Part shown: one piece after another, positions 1-15,561 of the stretch
Numbering within the stretch: position 1 is the stretch's first letter
Layout: each line of letters opens with the position of its first letter
Origin: Pegea sp. RAD2-039
Taxonomy: Eukaryota > Chordata > Thaliacea > Salpida > Salpidae
Direction of reading: 5' to 3'
Length of the DNA stretch: 64,000 bases
NCBI GenBank assembly: GCA_034620365.1
Contig: JAQGEQ010000110.1
Coordinates: forward strand, 434,001 to 498,000
Program-made: the position numbers and the translations under genes
The notes under the pieces: model-generated
Database searches by the model: none
The model's input: the letters and a program-made list of their open reading frames with translations, nothing else
Told to the model about the DNA's origin: nothing

Positions 1-604
1 ATGTGGAACTGGTTTAGATTGAACCTAATTCTTTCATTTTTACAGTTAATTCAAGATCTAAAAAAAAATTGGAAAAGTTTGGTTTTCAAGTAAAGCAGTT
101 TCAACTATTTAGATATTTAATAAAAATATCTAAAAATAAAATTGATTCCTTAGTTACAAGTACAACTGGTCATTGTACCATTTATTGCTGACTTTAAATT
201 CCAGAAACCTTCTTGATTTATAAATTAGCTTAATAATTTACTTCATGTTTGAAGTTGGTGTTTACTGACGCAAGACAAATTGAATTTTGTAATAAACAGG
301 AAGAAATTTTTGTAATATTAGTTTTATCAACAAACATCATTAGTTAAATCTGAAGCTAACAAAACAATCTTAACAACTTTTGATTTCACATTTCAACAAC
401 ATTTTCTAGATCATGATAAATCTAAAATATTTCTAACCAAACTAAAATATTACATAAGCAAAAGAAAGAACTTTTTAAAGTTTATGAAGGCCACAAAACT
501 AGCAGTAATAATAGAAATGCTTCTTTGTTTTATGGAGCTCCTTTGTATTAGTTAGTCAAAATTGTAAGATTGAAAATGAAATAAAGGCAGGTGGTTAAAA
601 AAGT

Positions 605-1702
605 TCAGACTTTTTTTCTTGCATAGTAAGCACAAGAAGACACAATAACAACGAAACCAGTCAAGATTAAGAGTTTTGTAAGTCCATTCATTGAGTTGAT
701 CTTGCTCATGTTGGAATATTCCTTCTGTAAAAACATCAATAATTTCTATCTCAGTTTGTATCTTAAAAATCATTTGAAGTCAATCTAGTCATCTGTCAAG
801 CATCAGCATTTCTTGTCGTCGGATGTTGCTGTCGACTACGCGTTGATGACGCCCCATACTCGTGGACCGTCCCATATATAGAATCGAGACGGACTACCAG
901 GTTCATCTTCCAACTACTAACTACTCCCCTTTTATGTAGTATAATAGTGGAGAGCTTCGTGCGCTAAACAGTCCCCACTCCAGATGTCCGATGTTTGGTA
1001 ACACAGACTAGGGAACTGGGACAGTGACCTCGAGGTCAACTCAATAAACATTGATGTAAGCTGCCAACTTTGTTGCCTCAATTTTGGTGACTAAGTTATT
1101 TTGATTTTACAAGAAGCCAACATATGAAGAACTTACAATAAGATAGTCTTCAGCACCTTGCCACACCACCATCTCAACTTCATCACCGGCTGAAAGAAAG
1201 ATTTCTACAGCTTCTTGATGAGACTTGTTTTCCAAAGAAATTCCATTTACCTGAGATGAATCACTCAAATTTAAGGAATTGGTTTACATAAAGTATGAAG
1301 ATGAACAATTAATAAAATTATAATTAGAAATAGTAAACTTACTGAGAGGATTTTATCTCCTTCGTGTAATCTTCCATCTGATCCTGCTGTTGCTAATGGC
1401 CTAATCTTTGTAACAAAAAGCCCACTATCCTGAGGTAGATGAGGCTTGTCAGTTCCTCCAGTTATATTGAATCCAAGGCCTTACATAAACAAACATTTTT
1501 TAAAAATTCTTTTGATATTAAAAAGATAAAAAATTGTATTTAAATGAAAAGAAATAAAATCTTCAAATTTCAGAATTAACAAATCATGAACATTTAATAT
1601 AAAAAATTAATTTTGTATCTAAACAAAAAAATCTTTTCACATCTTACCATACTGCCCACGCTTCAATTTAATAGTTACAGCATCATGCATTTGTTTTTCC
1701 AT
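605..1702 (-). CDS. SYNJ2BP: Synaptojanin-2-binding protein-like (PDZ, tail-anchored)
   Basis: Four exons on the minus strand: 1702-1648, 1479-1343, 1250-1137 and 724-605. They join in frame to 141 residues; human SYNJ2BP (OMP25) has 145. A single PDZ domain fills about residues 8-100. Its carboxylate loop reads GLGFNITGG, followed by [15 protein letters not shown], both very close to the family. The last exon encodes a polar linker and one hydrophobic segment ([18 protein letters not shown]) ending in basic ARKKV, a typical tail anchor for the mitochondrial outer membrane. In the family the PDZ domain faces the cytosol and binds partners such as synaptojanin-2. All junctions are GT-AG with matching phase (1, 0, 0). 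The start follows MEKQ with no plausible upstream exon. The last intron carries a compositionally odd block at about 780-1075. Confidence 0.9.
780..1075. repeat. GC-richer insert within SYNJ2BP intron 3
   Basis: This stretch is clearly less AT-rich than everything around it, with abrupt edges near 780 and 1075, and lies wholly inside an intron. It has no open frame of note. It contains a 14-bp perfect palindrome at 1025-1038 (TGACCTCGAGGTCA) and several CG dinucleotides that are rare nearby. I read it as an inserted repeat or short mobile element, but see no target-site duplication or terminal repeat that proves it. No tRNA A/B boxes or hammerhead ribozyme core were found. Its family is unknown to me. 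Confidence 0.5.
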
Positions 1703-2340
1703 GTTTATAAACTACACAAAGATATTGTTCAACTACTTACAACCTGGTAAACAAATAAATAAATATGAAGAATAAAGCTGTTTTGAATAAATAAGTTACT
1801 ATCTACCCATATACATACAAGCTTTATTTTGCTAAAAAATAAACCTTCACCCATTTACACTAAATATATAAATAAAAAGTATAATCATAATTTAAACAAT
1901 AAGGATGTAGATATAGTTCTTACATGTATCAAAATATGATAAATGATTAAGTTTATATAAGAAGTAACATATTAGAATGTGATACAAACTACATAAATAA
2001 TAGTATGTATAATATTTATGAAACTAAGAGTTCAAATTAAGAGTTCAAATTAAGAGTATAAATACGACAATAACTATGAAACATATTATCATTCCTTTTT
2101 GATAAACAATTTAGAAAAGTATTAGCTTGATTAACCATCAATTCAAAAAGATGTTATGAACTGTAAAATTAAAATTACTAGATTAAATTTAGACTAAAAA
2201 GTCTTCAAACTAATTTTTAGATAATGGATTCCTGAATTGAAATGGAATTCTTATTCCGAATTGTCTAATAACTTTCATCTTTATCATTTTACAAGATAGT
2301 AGAGAAATATCCTACTTACATAAGGATTTATGATTAAAAA

Positions 2341-3159
2341 TTAAGTAGCAAGTTTGATCTTTGAGAATAGCCTCATTGCATTTTCTGATGTGATTGTAAC
2401 AACATCTTCAACAGACATCTTTTTTATCTTAGCTACTTCTTCAGCACATATTCTAATATTTGAAGGAACATTTCTATCAAATTTAGTGGGTCCTAATGCA
2501 GGAGAATCAGTCTCTAATAACATATGAGAAATAGGAATTGCTTTAACTAACTTTTGTTTTTGTTCACTACGTATAACACATGGTGGTATTGAAAAATAAA
2601 ATCCGTTTTTAACCCCTTCAAGAGCATAATAAGGTCTACCATCAAATGCATGCAAGACTGCTTTATCAACTTTTTCTTCTTTAAGAAGCTCAACAACAGG
2701 TCTTCCAGCAGATCTTGAATGCACATTAATAGGCAAATCAAACTGTTTAGCTATTTGGATTTGATTTTTCAAAACTTTTCTTTGATTATCCTTATCATCA
2801 TCTGATTTTATATACCTAGGCGTAAAATCTAAACCAACTTCCCCAATTCCAACAACTGCATCAGAATAATTCTTTACTAATGAACTAAAATTTAAAAGAT
2901 CATCAGGACAAGAACTTCTATTTAAGTTACTTTCTTTTATCTGTTGAACAGGATGAATTCCTATACATGGAAATAGAAAATCTTTATGTTGAGAACAAAT
3001 CTCTAAAGTTTTTTCAAATTCATCTTGAAATTCTGTAACAACAATAATAGCAGAGACATTATTATCTTTTGCTTTTTTGATAACTTCTTCCCTATCACCA
3101 TCAAAATCAGAAGCAGTTAAGTGGCAATGACAATCAATAAAACCAGCAAAGTTCTTCAT
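2341..3159 (-). CDS. TATDN3: TatD-family metal-dependent deoxyribonuclease, TATDN3 type
   Basis: A single-exon frame of 272 residues, against 273 in human TATDN3. TatD proteins are TIM-barrel, metal-dependent hydrolases acting on DNA ends. The metal ligands are visible in order: DCHCHL near residue 9 (His-X-His), GEVGLDF near residue 106 (Glu), NVHSRSAGRP near residue 145 (His), LHAFDGRP near residue 168 (His) and LETDSPALGP near residue 215 (Asp). DGRP and SIPP mark the TATDN3 branch. The start at MKNF puts the first metal motif at the usual distance from the N terminus. The absence of introns is notable in this intron-rich neighbourhood, yet the frame is intact, so it appears functional. 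Confidence 0.93.
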   Translation of the reverse strand: MKNFAGFIDCHCHLTASDFDGDREEVIKKAKDNNVSAIIVVTEFQDEFEKTLEICSQHKDFLFPCIGIHPVQQIKESNLNRSSCPDDLLNFSSLVKNYSDAVVGIGEVGLDFTPRYIKSDDDKDNQRKVLKNQIQIAKQFDLPINVHSRSAGRPVVELLKEEKVDKAVLHAFDGRPYYALEGVKNGFYFSIPPCVIRSEQKQKLVKAIPISHMLLETDSPALGPTKFDRNVPSNIRICAEEVAKIKKMSVEDVVTITSENAMRLFSKIKLAT

Positions 3160-5440
3160 TACTCCAAATTAGTTTATTTATCAAAATTCTAAACCTCCAA
3201 CACAAAGAAGGCTTTATTTTGTAACCCAATATTATTTTGCTAACTTTAGAATACCAATACTTAAATTATAAAATAATATTTATGTCTAACTGTTGAATCT
3301 AGCCAGCAAGTTATGCAATGATTCAGTTTAAAATCAATGTATATATAAATAAATAAGATTAAAATAAATATAACAATAAGCAAAATGGAAAAATACAAAA
3401 AATGATCTATGTCTTTTGTCAAATGACAAAATTTTATATCTCTCCTGGCACTCTCTTTCTCATTTATTGTAAAAAATATAAAATAGCCAGGAAACTATTA
3501 CATAATCAAAAAATATAATAAAAACTGTAGTATTACATAAAATTATAGTTATTGAAAAGTTATTGAAGCTAATAATAAAGGGCGTTATCAGTATATTTTT
3601 TGCCTGTTTGATTTGATTTGTCATTTGCAAAAGAGTAGACAAAAATTTCAATGAAATGTTCAATATTCGGCATTCGAAGTGCTCTTTTTGCATGTCAGAA
3701 AATTGTATGTCAAATATTTTTTTATATACAAAAAATCATGCATCTTAATTGAATACACTTTCAATCAAAGTATTTTTTAAGTAAAACGCTTCTATAAGCA
3801 CAATTAATAATAATTAATTAGGTCAACTTTCAAAACCTTTTGAATTGATTTCGAATTTCAGTAAAGCTGGTAGCCTTTATTCTTAAAATTTATTGGTTGT
3901 TAACAAAATATACAAAACTGCATCAACATTATTAGAGTTTCTAATTATGTACTCATGTACTAAAAAAAATCCGTTTTAAGTAATAAAAAGACTCTAATGA
4001 AGAAACTTGAAGTACATTTTGTTTTAAATATACCTAAAATTAGGAATATTTTACCTAATGGTTAGCTCAGCTAAAAACTCCTAACAAAAAGAGAAATATT
4101 TTAAATTCAATTTTTTTTAATGTGCTGATTCGGCTGATAGCAGCCATGAATCAGGGTAGAAGATGTAAAATGAGCCGTAGATAGATAGATTTGATCATTG
4201 GGATTTCCTGAGAATTTTAGATAAATGTTATTTAATTATAAACGCAAGAACAAAATATTATATTAAGTTTCGATTAATCTTATCTAAATGCTTTTCTGAT
4301 CCAACAATAGTATGTTTAAAGGATATTTTTTTCTATTTTCTACTGACTATTTGTTTAAAGATGGTTGTTTCAAAATTAACTACAAGACTTTCACTTTAGA
4401 TGAGTTTTATAAGAAAACCTTTTAGATATTGATGAACTAGTAGTATCTGTTGAGTGAATGAATACTATTTTGTAATGCTTAGCAGCAAAACACAGAAGCT
4501 ATAATCGGATATACTATGAACAGTGATCACAATTTAAATCTTTTTGGAAAATCAGAGCAGCTTTATCACCACTTTTTAGATCATATGTAAAATATATTGA
4601 CTACAGTGTTACTCGAATGTCAATTTTTCTCAAATTTTTATTTGAGAAAACCCCAAGGATAGCGAGTCTGTTATTACCAATTTTGTTCATAAATTTTGTT
4701 TCTCTATGTTATACCTTCAGCTTTGAAAAGTACCTAAATAAAATAATCTCAAGTGAAGACACTGTTCACACTGAAATGTATATGTAATCACTTCTCTGTT
4801 TCTATTTTGGGGCAATCTATTTTATTAAAAACTTGACGTTTGCTTCGATTACCTTTCTTCAATATTAAAAAAATACTTGTCTTACAGAACTTTCTAGGGT
4901 TAAACCATATTTCTGTTTAACGAAACAAAAGTTATCAGTTGAAGTTTACTTTTTATATAATATCATTGCAAACCTGAAAGTAATGAGACTGAGAACAAGA
5001 TAAACCTACCACTGATCTACGGAACATATACCTTGTAATTGTAAATACAGATATACATTTAGCAATTGACAAGTTTAGATCAAAAACCACAATTTTCTAT
5101 TAATAAGTTTTGGAGAAATCTCTCCAAATTCAACTATTTGTAAGATGTGGACATAAACAGAAATATTACCAGAAGAAAACGAAACAAATTAGATACAAAG
5201 AACTTTATAAAGAAAATTAATCTAAAAATAAAAGATGGTTTTATGCAATTGTGTATACTGAAACTCTTAATTTGAAGCAAACTTAAAAGCATATTAAAAG
5301 ATTAAAATAAATTGACCAAAGCACTGCATAATATATGAATTATCTTCACAACAAATGGTTCCTGTTTTTTTTAGAAAAACCCCTTACCCACCAGTATTTA
5401 GCTATAATCAAAATAAAGTAGGAAATGTTTTAATTTGCAA
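3160..5440. other. Intergenic, no convincing gene
   Basis: AT-rich spacer between TATDN3 and TMED2. A 77-codon open frame at 3693-3460 (-) is rich in I, F and N and looks like chance. The only structure I can point to is a short hairpin at 4125-4154. Confidence 0.6.
4125..4154. repeat. Short inverted repeat (hairpin)
   Basis: Arms CTGATTC and GAATCAG enclose a second paired segment, GGCTG with CAGCC, around a 4-base loop. This gives about 12 paired bases with a small bulge. It is followed by GATA-type repeats (tagatagatag). No T-run terminator or RNA gene signature accompanies it. Confidence 0.5.
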
Positions 5441-6781
5441 TTAAATAACTCGGCGAACTTCAAAGAACCGTTTCAAATAATAGATTTGTCCAATAGTCAT
5501 AGCTACTAAGACAAATGATTCGAAGAATGCCCACAAAACAACTCTGGAATTTGTGCTATCGTTAACTGAAAATGAAAATTGTTATTAGATTAGGTGACAA
5601 TTATAAAAGAAAATTTTGTTGATTATTTTGATTTAGAAACAACTCAACAACGATCATTAGATGAACTTACTTGCTCGGTGGATACGTTCTCTAACTTCCA
5701 TATATTCTTGTTCATGTTTAACAGCGGTCATAGCCAAAGACAGTTGCTGAATCATATCTTCCAGCTTTGTTTTATGCTTTTCTAATATTTAAAAAGTAAT
5801 CATTGATTTAGCAAGCTTGATATCAACTGATTCCAAGTATTCGACTATATATACAAAACTAACATGAAATATGAAGTGATCCAAAATTAAATGTAGGAAC
5901 TCTTTTATATAAATATTCTTTCAAACTAAGGTTATTAGAAGCAACATATACAAATTGTAGCGTTTGTAATCAAACTTTAAAAAACTATTTTAACTTAAAT
6001 AGAAAGCTCTTTATTTAAATATCTAATAAAGAAAGAAAATCATTTTTGATTGATTTCCAAACTTAACTTAATGTTTTCAAATCTAATTACATTGAAAACC
6101 ATTCATATAAATGTAATTTGAAATCAACGAACCGTTTTCAGCTTTATCTTCAGGCTTGACTGACTCTCCAGCCTCAATTGTAAACATGACAATCTTTGGT
6201 GTCATTGTAGACATCTTATTACTGAAGCAGAACTTATACACACCATCTGCATGTGCTACAAAAGTATATTTTCCATTTGTTTCTTTATTTCCTTTATAAA
6301 CAACTTTTCCATCTGGTCCGGTAACCTATTGTAACATTTTATTATTAACAAAAATCATATACATTTAGTTGTGGATATATCAACTAGCTCAAATAGTCTA
6401 CAAGTAAAGTAAAAAGGCTGAAAAGAAATATTTTGACATATAAATTAAAGATGATTTCTAAGTTGACCTTTAATTTAGCTATAACTAGATTTAAACTAAG
6501 ATTTAAATATAAAATATCATAGTTTTAGTCACATTATTTTATCTTTTGAAATCTGAATAAAACAGACAAGAATAATTTAGTAAGAAACTAACAAACTTTA
6601 CCTCAACGTCAATATCTAAAAATCCACCCTCAGCTACTTCAAATGTAAGCCCTAGTTTTGTTCCAGCAGTAGTTTTCTCATAAAAACATTCTTCTGCATG
6701 AGCATCTACTGTAATAAAGTATGCTTGACTAATATTAACCAGAAAACAACTGATTATAAATGAAAAAAATAAAATTTTCAT
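5441..6781 (-). CDS. TMED2: p24 cargo receptor, TMED2 type
   Basis: Four exons (6781-6602, 6325-6133, 5781-5671, 5565-5441) join in phases 0, 1 and 1 to 202 residues; human TMED2 has 201. The order is a signal peptide (about residues 1-20, cleaved after SQA), a GOLD domain beginning [13 protein letters not shown] with the family cysteine pair (ECF and YKFCFSN), a coiled coil ([15 protein letters not shown]), and one transmembrane helix. A short cytosolic tail follows, with the COPII/COPI signals [13 protein letters not shown]. p24 proteins cycle between ER and Golgi and help load cargo, including GPI-anchored proteins, into vesicles. Near-identity to the TMED2 tail (FFEVRRV) separates it from other p24 subfamilies. 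The start is fixed by the signal peptide. Confidence 0.95.
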
Positions 6782-7973
6782 GTTTGGTCCTAATATTAAT
6801 CAAGTTTTAATTAACTGAAAAAATAGAAAATATAATAAATATATAATTGTTAAAAAACTAGTAAAATTTTAGTTTCTATACTAATACAAAATTTGAACTT
6901 ATGGTTTCTACAGTTATGTATGATAAAAAAGTGTGTTTAGATAACTTAAAATAGATATTAGATGAAAGTTAGGTATATAATAAATTAAATAATATAAATT
7001 TGTTGGTATAATTCTACTTGGATAAAATTAAATAGATGCATTCTACAAGTAAAAAAAACTTTTAATTAACTTTATAACTGTCTATTATTTATACACTATG
7101 TATAAAATAGAATGAATTAATTAAAAATTTTCAGTAAATATAAAATACATAATAAAAATACAAGTAGCAAAACATGAAAAACCTGACATACAAAGTGAAC
7201 AATTTAGTACAAACAAGAAAAAGAACTACAAGAAAAAAATTAACAAATTAATTTATAAATTATATTCACATATTAAGCGAAACTATTACTTTAAAAGTAC
7301 TTGGAAAAATATAAACAAGTTTGAATTGAAAAAACAGGTTGAACATAACAACTAATTGTACTTCTTACTAAAGCTACTAATTTATGCTTTAATTTATGCT
7401 TATAAATAATATTTACCGTAATACTCTAACCAGTTTATTATACCTTTAAAATTGATAAAACATAATAAAAATAGGTAAATATTTTTGACAACTGACAATT
7501 TTATGGACACGTAAAATTATCTATAACGTCATCGTGTCTAAGATGACTTTTAAAAAAAATTACCTACTATTAATATTTAAGTAATTTTTTTATATGGAAT
7601 CATAAATATTTTGAAATGAAATACAAATTTTTAAATTTTTATATTAGTTTACATAGTAATAAAAAAATTTGATTTTAGAAATAATTAATTAAATCAATAC
7701 TTTCTAATTTTAACGTATTTGCATAAAACATTGTTTATTTTATTTATTCTTATAATTCAAGTATTTTTTTTGATAAAATAATCTACAATGATTTATTTTT
7801 TAATTGAAATATACAAATTTTTTCTACTAAATAATATAAGGCTTTTGTCGGTGAATTTAACGAGGTCTTGATCAATTAAATAATATTTTTTCTTTAGAAA
7901 GTATAAGAAATGGTCAAAAAGACAAACAGAGGCGAGTTGCTGATTATCAATCAAACAATTTATTTATTTATTT

Positions 7974-8043
7974 CAATAAATGCGAAGAAGGGTACCTGAA
8001 AAGAGCACCTCTTGCTAACACACATTCTCACAAATAACATTTA
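7974..8043 (-). mobile_element. Truncated 3' end of a non-LTR retrotransposon
   Basis: About 70 bp match 21405-21478, the 3' end of the larger element, with six differences over 69 bases, all transitions. Read on the minus strand, the match runs into an AAATAAATAAAT tail, the simple-repeat end usual for CR1/Jockey-like elements. It is a severely 5'-truncated insertion of the same family, in the same orientation as the larger copy. Confidence 0.7.
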
Positions 8044-8980
8044 TGTATGCAAACCTATTTTCGCCTTTGCTTGCGAGAAATATAAGTTATATTAACACTA
8101 CAATCTAAAATATTTATAGTTTTCTTATTTAAACTCAAAGCATGGAGTCTATTTTACATCCATACTAGGAAAAATAATTAGTATAAGCTTTTTCGTTACA
8201 AGAAATATTTCTAATAATTTGTAGTATTCTATAGATAAAACATCTATCTTAATTCTAATAGTTTCCTTGTAAAGCTTTGCAGTCAAAAAATTATCAAGAG
8301 CAATACTATTTAGTGTAATTTACTGGATGAATTTATTTTTATACTTTATAAAGTTTAAATGAAACAGTAATAGTGGTTTTAATCCGTTGTTTTTGACTTT
8401 TAGATTATTATAAAGTTGTACTTTCGATATTCTTTAGGTTTGTTTAAAAGTCTGTATTAACTAGATGATTGCTTGGCATTAATTCTACTAAGACAGTTCT
8501 GGCAACGCTCTTTCTAAAGACGAATGTAATTATAACTACTGATTGTTGTGGTAAGCATTTGTTACTCAACCCCGTAGAAGCATAGACTATCTACATGATT
8601 CCATGAGAGAAAATTAAATAAAGAGATACCATCTCACATTCGGAGATTTGAAACCATAGTAATACATATTAAACTGCAAAAGTACATTAGCTACATTCAA
8701 AGAAATATCAAAAATTATTTTTTATCTTTTTACAAGACATTTGAAAGGCATATAATAATATATTATTGAATAGAAATTTGTGGTTTTTAACAGATCACAC
8801 TTTCAATGCTGTGCACACTTTATATTGTTTCAAACTTATTCAGTTCTTCATTTTTGAAGCATTAAACATACAAGAACTTTATACTTTAGACAAGGTTTGA
8901 TACAACCAAGTATTTGAAGTTGAGTTTATAAAAATAAGATTTGAAATAAGTCATCTCTGAATTTCGTCAGAAATAATTCT

Positions 8981-9096
8981 TTTACTTATCGAAAAATTCA
9001 GTTTTGAACTTCAAGAGTAATTTGTTCAGCTGATACTGCTGTAAACTAGTTCGAACTCGACGAATAGCCGTTTCATCATCTTCTGACTTTCTGTGA
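8981..9096 (-). other. Orphan exon-like segment
   Basis: On the minus strand, a ttcacag acceptor near 9097 precedes an open frame of about 35 codons rich in K, R, L and Q. It includes DDETAIRRVRTSLQQYQLNK and then ends in a stop just after FFDK. The composition and helix-like pattern resemble a real terminal exon. I cannot connect it to an upstream exon: RECQL ends at 9390 with its own stop. It could be an alternative 3' exon, a remnant, or chance. Confidence 0.3.
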
Positions 9097-9389
9097 ATGT
9101 TAAGCTATGTAACTAACAAAATAATAACTTTCTAAATCTGATTAATTTTCTGAGTTTTGTTAAATATTGTTTCTGTACTTTAGGTAATTTGAAGAAATTG
9201 TATTATTTACAACTAATTGTTTATTTTACAACTAAATTTAGTGAGGTGTGGCAACTATTAACAAAAAATGAAAAGAACTATGGCTTTAAAATATACTAAT
9301 TGTTGAACAGCAAAATGTTACAATTAATAAACAAACAAAACAAAAATTAAATTTTATTAAAAATAAAGACAGTTTCAAAAAAAGGACAA

Positions 9390-13447
<4,058 letters not shown>

Positions 13448-15561
13448 AAAAAAGATTTATTTAAAAATTTATATATAGCAACACCTTTTAGAAATGAAAA
13501 TAGGACAAAAGTAAAAAATTGAAAATGCTTAGTAATTTTTAGCAGATTTGAATAAAATGATAAATAAATTTATTTTTGGTAAGCTCTAATATTTAAATTT
13601 TTCGTAAACTAAAGTAGAAATTTATTAGCATTTATATTTCATCAAATTTCTATTTATACAAAAAATACTTAGTAAGAAATTCTAGTCGATAATAGTCGAA
13701 TTTTAGTTTATTTTTTTTTAAATGTGATTTATGAGTTTAATTTAATGAATACTCACTTGAACTAAATAAAGATAAAATTCAAAATAAATATTTAAGATTT
13801 AATCACATATATATTTATGTATAAAATTTATATAAAAGAAATGTAAAATTATATAAAAATATATTAATTTGAAGATATACTTAATTAAAAAAGGGCAATA
13901 TAAACAATTCCTCAATAAGCCATGTTTCAAATTATTTTCAAAACGTACTTTTTCACTTAAGGTTATTTTACCTGCTGTCAAACATTTTTTAAATAACGCT
14001 AGACAATAAATAAAATATATTAATTGTTAAGAATTTGATTTCCAAAATTTAGAAATTTTAAGTGATTGCAGCATTTTCGCTACCAAATCAATATATGTGA
14101 ATAAATTTTAGTCTCCAAAGGTATGTTAAAATAAAGTATATGTAACATGATCAAAGTATCAGCTGCTAAAATTAAAAATGATTGTGTTGGTGCAATACTA
14201 TAAATGTTTATTGTTTTTTTTTGACCAAATATAATAATTCTTTGTCAAGTGTCTTACCGAATTTGAACTTTTGAAAGAAGTATGCAAGTCCTTAGAATTC
14301 TCAAGCACCAAGCGTAAAATTTGTCAGTAATTCATTTTTTCTCTTGGCGTAGCTGGATGGCAAGTTTCACAGATCAGAATGATAAATTACTAAGTTAATT
14401 CTATAAAATTTTTATTTTGTACAATTTTCTGCTTTAGGTGGGTTTCAAACCAAATTTGACAATAAAAATCACAGTTTTCATCATGCTTCCAGACAATAAA
14501 ATAGCTACGGCAAATAAAATAAATAAAGTTCTAAGTTTCTGCAATTCTAGTAATATTAACCTAAGCAAACCACTTAGCAGAAAAGTGTGTGAGGCAAAGA
14601 TAAAAAAGTTATGTTTAATACAAACTAGATAAGAATCTTAATTTTGTAATATATAGAGTATAGATTATAATATATTACAGTATGATTAGAAAGTTTATGA
14701 CTTAATTACCTTGCAATAATATATATATCGTATATCGTAAAAATTGAATTTATAAACACACATAGAGAATATAAACTTTTAATTAATTATGAATAAATAT
14801 CGATTAATAGTTTTACAACACGGATTGCTTTGATTAAACTTTTTGTCAAATAGAAGTTTTTACCTAAAAAACTTACGTTTCTGGTAAATTTTGAACGATT
14901 TATTAATTTATATCTTACAATTAATATCGTGTTTTATTATATATTTTAAAGCAACTAATTTATTGGGCAAATTTGTAACTATTACATAGAATTCGTATTT
15001 TAACGATATCAACTGTAGCTAACAATCCAACGCTATTCTCTCAACTTATTTTTTAAATTTAATAATCATTATTTTTAAAACTAATTTGTAGTAGTAATGG
15101 AAAGAGAAATTTATACTATCTATTTTTTAATTTCATAGCATGCAAGATAGTATTATTATAATTTCAGTTTGTTTACAAATCTTACTTTGATGTTTTTATT
15201 TGTTAAACTTAAAATAACAAAAATAAAATGTTATTTTTAAAATAAAACCTTTTTTAATATTGATGGTTTGTCAGCCCAAAATGGTTGAAAGTTTTTTTTT
15301 GTTTTAAATTGACTGATGTATTATTGTTTATAATATTAAATTTTAAATATATTTGTAAATTATAATTGTTACAAATTTGTTATGTTTTGTGGTATAACTA
15401 ATTAATGTTTTAAGAAGGACTTTTATTATATAAGTTTTAAGACTAATTTAAAACAAGTAACTCTTATGATTGATAATATGTTTGATTATTTTTAGGATTT
15501 ATTACCTGAATGGATTGTTTTTTTTAGTATTTGATACAATTATAAACAGAAAAAAATAAAT
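13448..15561. other. Intergenic between RECQL and trichoplein genes
   Basis: The flanking genes are divergent, so both promoters should lie here. The sequence is very AT-rich and no core element can be named with confidence. Open frames of 60-64 codons (13981-13799 on minus, 14438-14632 on plus) lack splice support and recognisable motifs. Confidence 0.55.

Larger units (their letters stand above)
6782..9389. other. Intergenic between TMED2 and RECQL
   Basis: AT-rich spacer. It holds a short solo 3' end of the retrotransposon seen at 21.4-22.8 kb (7974-8043) and one orphan exon-like segment (8981-9096). I see nothing else that could be a gene. Confidence 0.6.

Noticed and set aside
552-773. 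Stand-alone 73-aa or 34-aa microprotein
   Set aside because: The hydrophobic stretch is the tail-anchor exon of SYNJ2BP, joined in frame to the PDZ exons.
780-1075. tRNA-derived SINE or hammerhead ribozyme in the GC-rich block
   Set aside because: No A/B box pair and no CUGAUGA...GAAA core on either strand.
3460-3693. 77-codon minus-strand frame
   Set aside because: Composition dominated by I, F and N, no splice sites or motif; expected by chance at this AT content.
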